Positions 1 to 6,580 of a DNA stretch of 64,000 nucleotides are shown here, piece after piece. The stretch covers positions 45,811 through 109,810 of the forward strand of contig NZ_JAFHKT010000139.1 of assembly GCF_017052465.1 (NCBI RefSeq), given 5' to 3'. This stretch comes from Arthrobacter pascens. Its GTDB lineage: Bacteria; Actinomycetota; Actinomycetes; Actinomycetales; Micrococcaceae. A model generated the notes under the pieces. It searched no databases. It saw only the letters and a list, made by a program, of their open reading frames with translations, and was not told the origin of the DNA. The translations under genes were made by a program, and so were the position numbers. Within the stretch, counting starts at the first letter, position 1; every line of letters begins with the position of its first letter.

Positions 1-631
1 TCACGGCATCCGTGGAGAGGTCGTTGCGGACCCTGCCGTTTTCGCGGACCGACAAGAAAGGCTCCACCATGGCGATCAGCTTTCGCTCGGCGAGGGAATC
101 GATGGCCTTGGCCGTCGCCTCGAGCATCGAGACGGTGTCCGGGTCACCAAGGCAGATCCGGGTGAGCATCTTGCCGCCGTCAGCGCCGAGGGCTTCCAGG
201 GCGGCAGCGGTGTGGCCGGTGAAGCGGTCATCGAATTCATTGACCAGGCCGGTGAGGCCGCCGCGGTTCATCGACCCGAAGAGCAGCTTGCCCTCCAGCG
301 CACCGAGCAGCAGCAGGTCATCCATGATGTCCGGGGAGGCGAGCACGCCGTCCACGGCCGGGTTGGCCAGCGCGATCCGCAGCCGGTCCAGCAGCTGCCG
401 GCGGTCCGCCATGGCCACCGGATCGCTGCCCACCGCGAGGGCCCCGCGGGCCGGGTGGTCGGCAGCGACGATGAAGTTCTGCCTGCCTGACTTGGGGCCG
501 GGATGGCGGCGGCGTGCCTTGGCGGCGCGGGCAACGGCCTCCGGGTCCTCAAGGCGGATGGTGCTCAGATGCGCGTAGCGGCGGGGATCGTCATCCACCG
601 CGAGGGTGGCGGTACCAGGGGTGAGGCTCAC
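1..631 (-). CDS. Cgl0159-type (beta/alpha)8 aldolase-like protein of the iol operon (partial)
   Basis: The first 210 codons are visible and the C-terminus lies outside the window. The GTG start overlaps the iolC stop in a GTGA, so the two are translationally coupled. The translation begins MSLTPGTATLAVDD and continues with a DPEAVARAARARRR segment, then FIVAADHPARGALAVG, which is the N-terminal strand of a TIM-barrel aldolase-like fold. Proteins of this type (Cgl0159 of Corynebacterium glutamicum) sit directly after iolC in actinobacterial myo-inositol clusters and are often annotated as deoxyribose-phosphate aldolase. The inferred role is in the lower part of inositol catabolism, possibly the aldolase step on 2-deoxy-5-keto-gluconate 6-phosphate. 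The family is assigned from memory of sequence and context. Confidence 0.72.
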   Translation of the reverse strand, partial: MSLTPGTATLAVDDDPRRYAHLSTIRLEDPEAVARAAKARRRHPGPKSGRQNFIVAADHPARGALAVGSDPVAMADRRQLLDRLRIALANPAVDGVLASPDIMDDLLLLGALEGKLLFGSMNRGGLTGLVNEFDDRFTGHTAAALEALGADGGKMLTRICLGDPDTVSMLEATAKAIDSLAERKLIAMVEPFLSVRENGRVRNDLSTDAV

Positions 632-1668
632 AGGGCCGCTCCTTCGGGGGTGAGTTGGCTGGCATCCCGGCCGGGAACAGCAGCACCGGGAACAGCATCC
701 GGGGCAAGTCGTCCGCGCTCGGCCAGCAGCGAGATGACCTCGTCCGGCGTCGGCATGGCATCGGCACAGGACAGGCGGGAGGCGACGATCGCGCCGGCGG
801 CGTTGGCATAGTCAAGGACCTGCGCCAGCGGCCAGCCCGAGAGCAGCCCGTGGCAGAAGGCCCCACCGAAGGAGTCGCCGGCGCCGAGGCCGTTGACTGT
901 CTCCACGGGAACGGGGGCGGAGACCACGCGTTCGGTGCGGGTCTTCGCCATCACACCTTCGGGGCCAAGCTTGACGACGGCGATCTCGACGCCGGCCGCC
1001 AGGAGGCGGTCCGCCTGCTCGTCCGGGGTGCCCTCGCCGACGGCAACGGCGCACTCCTTGTCGTTGCCTATCGCCACGGTGACATGGGGCAGGATCCGGG
1101 CTACCTGGGCACAGGCCTCTTCTTCCGAGTCCCAGAACATGGGGCGGTAGTCCAGGTCCAGGATGGTGTACTGGCCGTCCTTCAGCTCGGCACGGGGCCT
1201 GGCCTCATGGGCCTTGATGTGGGCTTCTCGGCTGGGTTCCTGGCACAGGCCCGTCACGGTGGACCAGAAGATTCGCGCGTTTTTGATGGCGTCCAGGTCC
1301 AGTTCGCTGGCCTTGATCTGCAGGTCCGGTGCCGTGGGAACGCGCCCGTAGAAGTAGAGCGGAAAGTCCTCCGGCGGCTTGATCGCGCAGAAGGTCACCG
1401 CCGTGGGCCATTCCTTCACGGGGCTGACAAAGGAGTCGTCCACGTTGAACTTCCGCAGTTCACGGTGCAGGTAGTTTCCGAAGGCGTCGTCGCCGGTCCG
1501 GGTGATCACTGCGGTGCGGCGGCCGTGGCGGGCCGCGGCAACAGCCACATTGGACGGGGAGCCACCGAGGTACTTGCCGAAGGACGTCACGTCCTCCAGG
1601 TCCACCCCAATGTCGTTCGGGTAGATATCAACGCTGATGCGCCCGATCGTGAGCAGTTCGTGGGTCAC
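628..1668 (-). CDS. iolC: 5-dehydro-2-deoxygluconokinase (PfkB family)
   Basis: Phosphorylates 2-deoxy-5-keto-D-gluconate in cytoplasmic myo-inositol catabolism. It is a PfkB/ribokinase-fold kinase of 346 aa, a normal length for the family. The start is LLTIGRISVDIYPNDIGVDL, typical of IolC. The substrate loop FGKYLGGSPSNVAVAAARHG follows, and the PfkB signature with the catalytic Asp lies near residues 251-257 in GLGAGDSFGGAF. I chose the GTG at 1668 because the upstream in-frame extension is Arg-rich and unlike the family, and an AGAAAGG element precedes it. It overlaps the next gene by 4 bp, so an iol operon runs leftward out of the window. An imperfect LacI-type palindrome lies upstream. 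Confidence 0.9.
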   Translation of the reverse strand: MTHELLTIGRISVDIYPNDIGVDLEDVTSFGKYLGGSPSNVAVAAARHGRRTAVITRTGDDAFGNYLHRELRKFNVDDSFVSPVKEWPTAVTFCAIKPPEDFPLYFYGRVPTAPDLQIKASELDLDAIKNARIFWSTVTGLCQEPSREAHIKAHEARPRAELKDGQYTILDLDYRPMFWDSEEEACAQVARILPHVTVAIGNDKECAVAVGEGTPDEQADRLLAAGVEIAVVKLGPEGVMAKTRTERVVSAPVPVETVNGLGAGDSFGGAFCHGLLSGWPLAQVLDYANAAGAIVASRLSCADAMPTPDEVISLLAERGRLAPDAVPGAAVPGRDASQLTPEGAAL

Positions 1669-1798
1669 GGTAATCGCGGACCTTTCTGTTTGAACTCTGT
1701 ACCTAAGCAGCTGGACAGCCTGGGCTCCGGTGTTTGCCGACCCCCGTGAGCGGGGCCACACCCCTACTTTGCCCTAGAATGAATGTCCTGTCAAAGGT

Positions 1799-1818
1799 TT
1801 GTACTGACATATTTACAA
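1799..1818. promoter_or_regulatory. Inverted repeat TTGTA-N10-TACAA ahead of iolC
   Basis: A 20-bp hyphenated palindrome with 5-bp arms sits about 130 bp upstream of the iolC start. A TTGACA hexamer on the minus strand (1794-1789) lies just beside it, although no good -10 follows at 17 bp. It could be an operator for iolC. It is a short match and could be chance. Confidence 0.3.
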
Positions 1819-1846
1819 CTTGCATTTACCGGCTGGCCCTACTAGC

Positions 1847-1857
1847 GGAAGCGCTCC
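1847..1857. promoter_or_regulatory. LacI-family-type operator GGAAGCGCTCC
   Basis: The core AGCGCT is a perfect palindrome and the arms GGA/TCC are nearly symmetric, resembling the central-CG operators bound by LacI/GalR-family sugar repressors. It lies between the tautomerase gene end (1899) and the iolC start (1668), so it is placed to control the iol operon. No regulator gene is visible here. Confidence 0.35.
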
Positions 1858-1898
1858 AAAACACCCTGCCGCCATCGCCGGGACCAGGCTTCCTGCAG

Positions 1899-2303
1899 CT
1901 ACTTCTTGGGGACGGCCAGCTCCCCGGTGACGTACTGGGCGCGGCCGAATCCGAAGGACCAGTCCCCCGCGGTGTTTTCCACGTATCCGATGAACACATT
2001 CTCGCCAGCGACCCCCAGCTCCCCCAGCTTGTCGGCAACGGCAGCGAAGAGGGACTGCTTGGCCTCCTGGCTGCGTCCGCCCTGGGTGAAGATCTGGATC
2101 ATCACCACCTCCGGGGTGCGCTCAAAGCCAAGCCCGGCGTCCTGCGCGAAGATCTGTCCCCCCGGGTGCTCGGTGACGATGTGGAAGTAGTCACGTTCCG
2201 GTATGCCATATTCAGCCAGGATGGCGTCGTGGATGCCCCTGCTCAGCTGCTGCAGCTCCCGGGGGCTCCGGCCTTCATTGACGTCGATGCGCACGAGTGG
2301 CAC
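1899..2303 (-). CDS. Tautomerase-superfamily protein (4-oxalocrotonate tautomerase-like)
   Basis: A cytoplasmic tautomerase-fold protein of 134 aa. With the GTG start at 2303 the product is M-PLVRIDVNEGRSP, which puts Pro directly after the initiator Met. That is the catalytic amino-terminal proline of this superfamily once Met is removed. An AAAGGAG element 5 nt ahead of this GTG supports the choice over the in-frame ATG ten codons upstream, which would bury the proline. The longer chain suggests the Tautomerase_2 type rather than the 60-residue 4-OT type. The substrate is unknown. It stands as a single gene, isolated from the genes to its right by a strong terminator. Confidence 0.78.
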   Translation of the reverse strand: MPLVRIDVNEGRSPRELQQLSRGIHDAILAEYGIPERDYFHIVTEHPGGQIFAQDAGLGFERTPEVVMIQIFTQGGRSQEAKQSLFAAVADKLGELGVAGENVFIGYVENTAGDWSFGFGRAQYVTGELAVPKK

Positions 2304-2367
2304 TGGTGCTCCTTTGTTAGTTTGTCCTGACATACTATCAAAATAGCTTGGCGGGGCACAAGCAAAA

Positions 2368-2425
2368 ACGCACGACGCCGGGCGGTGACCTTTTTGCGAA
2401 AAGGTGACCGCCCGGCGTCGTGCGT
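2368..2425 (-). terminator. Strong intrinsic terminator after the SRPBCC gene
   Basis: A long inverted repeat with 19 paired bases (ACGCACGACGCCGGGCGGT), one mismatch, then GACC/CTTTT pairing around a very short loop. On the minus strand it is followed by TTTTTG, making a classical rho-independent terminator for the ArsR/SRPBCC operon. The plus strand can also fold it. Confidence 0.85.
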
Positions 2426-2470
2426 CTCATGCCTGCCGGATCTGATACTGCAGGAAGCCCTGAGGCCCGC

Positions 2471-2944
2471 TTACCTGGCGAGCAGTTCCTCCAGCCGCTC
2501 GTAGCCGTCGGTCATGCCGCTTTCCATTCCGGATTGGGCCATGCCATCCCGGGCCTCCTGCGTCGGGTAAACGGAGTGTCCCCGCAACCGGCAACGGCCG
2601 TCGCCGAGATTCTCGAAATTCATGAACTCGATGCTGACGACGTCCGGATAGCCGCTGAACTCGAAGGTCTGGATGGCGAACTCGTTCTCGCGGACGGTGT
2701 GGAAGATGCCGCTGAAGGCATACTTTGCGCCGTCCGGGCCGGTGTGGTTGTAGAGGTAGCTGCCGCCGGAGCGGAAGTCGTAATGGTCGATTTCCACGTT
2801 GGTGCCGCGCGGTCCAAGCCATTGCGTGATGAGTTCAGGCTCCCTGTGCGCCCGGAAGACATCTGCGACGGGGTAATCGAACTCCCGCTCCCAATCGATG
2901 AAGGGGACGCCGTCAGGAACGGTGAGTTTAAGCGCATTGCTCAT
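2471..2944 (-). CDS. SRPBCC (AHSA1-like START fold) protein
   Basis: A small cytoplasmic SRPBCC-fold protein of 157 aa. The N-terminal half carries the AHSA1-type pattern REFDYPVADVFRAHREPELI-TQWLGP, in which the 'vF.a.tdpe.l..W.gP' segment is diagnostic. The end GMESGMTDGYERLEELLAR is the usual C-terminal helix. The start codon overlaps the upstream ArsR gene stop by 4 bp (ATGA), so the two are coupled. ArsR-SRPBCC pairs are very common in actinobacteria. The partner is thought to bind a hydrophobic ligand, but its biochemical role is unknown. Confidence 0.85.
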   Translation of the reverse strand: MSNALKLTVPDGVPFIDWEREFDYPVADVFRAHREPELITQWLGPRGTNVEIDHYDFRSGGSYLYNHTGPDGAKYAFSGIFHTVRENEFAIQTFEFSGYPDVVSIEFMNFENLGDGRCRLRGHSVYPTQEARDGMAQSGMESGMTDGYERLEELLAR

Positions 2945-3312
2945 TTTCTGTCCTTTTGACTACTGCCGCCGTGGGCGGCGTTGGAGTGGAGCACGGCATC
3001 AAGGCCGCGGAACTGCGCCTCGCGGACCAGCCGGTACTGGTCGATCCACGCGGTGAGCGCTTCGAGCCGTGCGGGGTTCAGGTGGACGGGCCGGCGCTGG
3101 GCATCGCGGCTGCGGGTGACCAGCTGCGCCTGCTCGAGGACCTGGATGTGCTTCGAAACCGCCTGCTTGGAGATCTCGAAGGGTTCGGCCAGTTCGTTGA
3201 CGGTGGCAGGGCCCCGGCTCAGCCGGGAGATGAGGCGGCGCCGGACGGGATCGGACAGGGCCATGAAGGCCAAGTCGAGAAGGTCGTCGTCGTCCGTCGT
3301 GTCCACTGCCAC
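2941..3312 (-). CDS. ArsR-family winged-helix transcriptional regulator
   Basis: A DNA-binding regulator of 123 aa. The winged helix spans about residues 12-90: LAFMALSDPVRRRLISRLSR, then the HTH TVNELAEPFEISKQAVSKHI and the wing LVTRSRDAQRRPVHLNP. No CxC metal-binding motif is present, so it belongs to the ArsR subgroup that pairs with SRPBCC proteins rather than the arsenic sensors. It is translationally coupled to the downstream SRPBCC gene and probably autoregulates. Its promoter region contains four head-to-tail 13-bp repeats that are plausible binding sites. Confidence 0.88.
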   Translation of the reverse strand: MAVDTTDDDDLLDLAFMALSDPVRRRLISRLSRGPATVNELAEPFEISKQAVSKHIQVLEQAQLVTRSRDAQRRPVHLNPARLEALTAWIDQYRLVREAQFRGLDAVLHSNAAHGGSSQKDRK

Positions 3313-3333
3313 TGCCTTCTAACTGGTGCTTAT

Positions 3334-3385
3334 TAATCAACCTAGCTAATCAACCTAGCTAATCAACCTAACTAATCAACCTATT
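3334..3385. repeat. Four tandem 13-bp repeats (TAATCAACCTAGC) in the arsR promoter region
   Basis: Units start at 3334, 3347, 3360 and 3373. The first two are identical, the third reads AAC and the fourth ATT at its end. A related TTATCAACC follows at 3389 and pairs imperfectly with GGTTGTTAA at 3402. The A+T-rich repeats contrast with the surrounding GC-rich DNA and lie 22 bp upstream of the ArsR start. Confidence 0.9.
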
Positions 3386-3457
3386 GGTTTATCAACCCTT
3401 CGGTTGTTAATCAGCGTAGACCTTGCCGCTCTCCGGGACAAGGGGTTAAACAAAGAA

Positions 3458-3514
3458 ACGCGGGGCCACCTTGAGGCAATCCAGCAGATGGATTGGCCGG
3501 GGGTGACCCCGCGT
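3458..3514 (-). terminator. Terminator after sucD
   Basis: Outer arms ACGCGGGG and CCCCGCGT enclose an inner hairpin CAATCC/GGATTG. On the minus strand the structure is followed by TTTCTTTG. It lies 30 bp past the sucD stop. Confidence 0.7.
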
Positions 3515-3544
3515 CGCTTTCAGGGAGCTGATGTCCCTGTGGAA

Positions 3545-4447
3545 CTACAGAGCTGCGTAAACCTCGCGCAGCAGCGTGGCGGTCTCGGACGGCGTCTTGC
3601 CGACCTTGACGCCGGCGGCCTCGAGGGCTTCCTTCTTGGCCTGGGCGGTGCCGGCGGAGCCGGAGACGATGGCGCCTGCGTGGCCCATGGTCTTGCCCTC
3701 CGGCGCGGTGAAGCCTGCTACGTAGCCGACAACCGGCTTGGTGACGTTGGCCTTGATGAAGTCCGCAGCGCGCTCTTCGGCGTCGCCGCCGATTTCGCCG
3801 ATCATGACGATCGCCTTGGTCTCCGGGTCAGCCTCGAAAGCGGCCAGCGCGTCGATGTGCGTGGTACCGATGATGGGGTCGCCGCCGATGCCGATGGCGG
3901 TGGAGAAGCCAAGGTCGCGCAGTTCGTACATCATCTGGTAGGTCAGCGTGCCGGACTTGGATACCAGGCCGATGGGGCCCTTGCCGGTGATGTTCGCCGG
4001 GGTGATGCCAACCAGGGCTTCACCCGGGGTGATGATGCCGGGGCAGTTCGGTCCGATGATGCGGGTGACCTGGTTGCCGTCGGCGTCCAGCTTGGACTGG
4101 GCCAGTGCCCAGAACTCGGCCGAGTCCTGGACCGGAACGCCTTCGGTGATGACAACGACCAGGCCGATGCCCGCCTCGATGGCTTCAACAACGGCGTTCT
4201 TGGTGAAGGCCGGCGGAACGAAGACGATGGAGACGTCGGCGCCGGTCTCAGCGATGGCTTCCTTGACGGTGCCGAAGACGGTGATTTCGTTGTCGCCGTG
4301 CAGGACGGTGGTGCCGGCCTTGCGGGCGTTGACGCCGCCCACGATGTTGGTGCCGGCCTTGAGCATGAGGGCGGTGTGCTTGGTGCCTTCGCCGCCCGTG
4401 ATGCCCTGGACGATGACCTTGGAGTCCTTGTTCAGATAAATAGACAT
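3545..4447 (-). CDS. sucD: Succinate-CoA ligase, alpha subunit
   Basis: TCA-cycle enzyme subunit that carries the CoA site and the phosphohistidine for succinyl-CoA + ADP + Pi = succinate + ATP + CoA. It has 300 aa, the usual length. The N-terminal CoA-binding Rossmann domain begins [20 protein letters not shown]. The active-site phosphohistidine is in [11 protein letters not shown] near residue 250, and the [11 protein letters not shown] strand is conserved. It follows sucC at 30 bp and is co-transcribed with it. Confidence 0.97.
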   Translation of the reverse strand: MSIYLNKDSKVIVQGITGGEGTKHTALMLKAGTNIVGGVNARKAGTTVLHGDNEITVFGTVKEAIAETGADVSIVFVPPAFTKNAVVEAIEAGIGLVVVITEGVPVQDSAEFWALAQSKLDADGNQVTRIIGPNCPGIITPGEALVGITPANITGKGPIGLVSKSGTLTYQMMYELRDLGFSTAIGIGGDPIIGTTHIDALAAFEADPETKAIVMIGEIGGDAEERAADFIKANVTKPVVGYVAGFTAPEGKTMGHAGAIVSGSAGTAQAKKEALEAAGVKVGKTPSETATLLREVYAAL

Positions 4448-4477
4448 GTTTTCTTTCCTAGATCTCGACAGGCTCGA

Positions 4478-5647
4478 TCAGCGGGCTGCGTTGGCGAGCT
4501 CGGCGGCCTTGTCGGCGCCCTCGTCCATGGTGGCGGCCAGGGTAACCAGCGGGTGGTTGGCCTCGGCCAGGATGCGGCGGCCTTCTTCCACGTTGTTGCC
4601 GTCGAGACGGACAACCAGGGGCTTGTTGGCGGAGTGACCGAGCTCGGCCAGTGCGCCCACGATGCCCTTGGCAACAGCGTCACAGGCGGTGATGCCGCCG
4701 AAGACGTTCACGAACACAGACTTGACCTGCTCATCGCCCAGGATGACGTCGAGGCCCGCAGCCATGACCTCGGCGGAAGCTCCACCGCCGATGTCCAGGA
4801 AGTTGGCGGGCTTGACGTTTCCGTGGTTCTCGCCGGCGTAGGCGACGACGTCCAGAGTGGACATCACGAGGCCTGCACCGTTACCGATGATGCCAACCTC
4901 ACCGTCAAGCTTGACGTAGTTCAGGTCCTGCGCCTTGGCCTTGGCCTCGAGCGGATCGGCAGCGTCCTTGTCCTCCAGGAGCGCGTGCTTGGCGTGGCGG
5001 AAGTCAGCGTTCTCGTCCAGGGTCACCTTGCCGTCGAGGGCAACGATGTCACCGGCGCCGGTCTTGACCAGCGGGTTGACCTCCACGAGGGTGGCGTCTT
5101 CCTTCTTGAAGACGTCCCAGAGCTTGAGGATGACGGCGGCGACTTTGCCGCGCAGTTCCTCAGCGAAACCGGCCTCGGCGACGATTTCGTCGGCCTTGGC
5201 CTGGTCGATGCCCACGGCGGGGTCGATGGCAACCTTGGCCAGCGCCTCGGGGCGTTCGACGGCGAGCTGCTCGATTTCCATGCCACCCTCAACCGAGCAC
5301 ATGGCCAGGTAGTTGCGGTTGGCCCGGTCCAGCAGGACGGAGAAGTAGTATTCCTCGGCGATGTCCGCACCCTGGGCGATCATCACTTTGTTAACAGTGT
5401 GGCCCTTGATGTCCATGCCCAGGATGTTGGTGGAGTGCTCAAGCGCCTCATCGGCGGACTTGGCAACCTTGACGCCGCCGGCCTTGCCGCGGCCACCGAC
5501 CTTAACCTGCGCCTTGACGACAGTTACGCCGCCGATCTTCTCGGCAGCTGCCTTTGCTTCTTCAGGGGTATGCGCCACGATGCCAGCAAGCACGGGTACA
5601 CCGTGCGCCTCGAACATATCGCGCGCCTGATATTCAAACAGGTCCAC
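4478..5647 (-). CDS. sucC: Succinate-CoA ligase, beta subunit
   Basis: ATP-grasp subunit of succinyl-CoA synthetase, 389 aa. It begins [20 protein letters not shown], the standard SucC N-terminus. The ATP-grasp region includes [17 protein letters not shown], and the nucleotide and Mg ligands include EVNPLV near residue 200. The C-terminal CoA-ligase domain has NIFGG-like [13 protein letters not shown]. The GTG start is preceded by AAGGAC. It forms the sucCD operon with the alpha subunit and works in the cytoplasmic TCA cycle. The 223 bp upstream hold no gene, and I could not identify a convincing promoter there. Confidence 0.97.
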   Translation of the reverse strand: MDLFEYQARDMFEAHGVPVLAGIVAHTPEEAKAAAEKIGGVTVVKAQVKVGGRGKAGGVKVAKSADEALEHSTNILGMDIKGHTVNKVMIAQGADIAEEYYFSVLLDRANRNYLAMCSVEGGMEIEQLAVERPEALAKVAIDPAVGIDQAKADEIVAEAGFAEELRGKVAAVILKLWDVFKKEDATLVEVNPLVKTGAGDIVALDGKVTLDENADFRHAKHALLEDKDAADPLEAKAKAQDLNYVKLDGEVGIIGNGAGLVMSTLDVVAYAGENHGNVKPANFLDIGGGASAEVMAAGLDVILGDEQVKSVFVNVFGGITACDAVAKGIVGALAELGHSANKPLVVRLDGNNVEEGRRILAEANHPLVTLAATMDEGADKAAELANAAR

Positions 5648-5870
5648 GGTTTAGTGTCCTTCTACGTCGAAGTAGTTTCTGTACAGCCGGAAAACACCAC
5701 AGATGTGGACCGGACTGCGGAATAAACGCGCCCTGCGGCAGGTCCGGAGACGAGCCACGCAGCGCAATGCTCCTCTGGGAACTCTAGTCCTTAATGGGGA
5801 CAAGCCCTTTCCAGACTACCTGTTATGTGAGTAAGGACACTATTCTATAGAGCGTAGAAAAACCGCATGA

Positions 5871-6578
5871 TTACGGGGTTTTTGGGGCCTCCGGCGGTGA
5901 GGTGGAGGGCTTTTTGCCCCCGCCGGAGATGACTTCGTAATGATCGCGGCTGACGATGAACGCAACACCGCCCGTGACGTTGCCGCAGGCCACGCCGGAG
6001 TCGTACGCCGAACACCTCAGGCCGTTGCGTTCGAGGTTTCCATCCTCGGGGAGGACGGGCAGCGAGGCGATCACGCCGTCCCTGGTCCCCTGGGGCCCAA
6101 ATGCGGATTCCATCGCGGTGACACCGGACCGGCACTCCCCGTAGGTGGCCCGGCCCGGCGTGAGCAGGGCGGCTCCCCCGAGATAGCCCAGGCCCGTTCC
6201 GCCGCAGTTGTCCCTGACGTCTCCAGCCTGTGGCTCGGGGTACACCGCCAACTCGCAGTGCGCCACGGGAACTGTGTCCAGTTTCCTGTTGGCTGAATCA
6301 CCGAAGTTGTTCGATTCGTAGGGCAGGTTCAGGTGCGGGCCGCGGGCGGACGTCAGGGCGCACACGATGTTCCGGTCCGCCGTGACAAAGGCGAGCACGT
6401 CGTCGGCGGTCCTGAACGCGGCGGCGTCGGTCAGCGGCGCCCGCCGGAGCTGTTCGAGGGCCGGCAACGGCGGCGGCGGGGTGTACCCCGGATCCGGCAC
6501 GGTGACGGAACAGCCCGTGCCGGACAGCACGGCGAGGACCGCAACCGCGGCAGTCGCCAGCGGCCTGCGCACCGCCAC
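5871..6578 (-). CDS. Putative secreted lipoprotein, unknown function
   Basis: 235 aa. The N-terminus MAVRRPLATAAVAVLAVLSGTGC is a signal peptide with a weak lipobox: Cys23 is preceded by GTG rather than the canonical L-A/S-G. Six further cysteines in the mature chain (for example IVCALT, HCELAV, NCGGTG, ECRSG, RCSAY, ACGNV) suggest disulfides in an extracytoplasmic domain. The C-terminus is Pro/Ser/Lys-rich. The GTG start is 2 bp past the pcrA stop, so it is probably expressed from pcrA readthrough. I do not recognise the family. Confidence 0.6.
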   Translation of the reverse strand: MAVRRPLATAAVAVLAVLSGTGCSVTVPDPGYTPPPPLPALEQLRRAPLTDAAAFRTADDVLAFVTADRNIVCALTSARGPHLNLPYESNNFGDSANRKLDTVPVAHCELAVYPEPQAGDVRDNCGGTGLGYLGGAALLTPGRATYGECRSGVTAMESAFGPQGTRDGVIASLPVLPEDGNLERNGLRCSAYDSGVACGNVTGGVAFIVSRDHYEVISGGGKKPSTSPPEAPKTP

Positions 6579-6580
6579 GG

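Noticed and set aside
3334..3385. Regular repeats that could be mistaken for a CRISPR array
   Set aside because: Units are 13 bp, adjoin without spacers, and no cas gene is near.
3404..5725. Very long open frame of 773 codons on the plus strand
   Set aside because: It is the antisense shadow of sucC and sucD, whose products are unmistakable, and its translation has low complexity with no domain.
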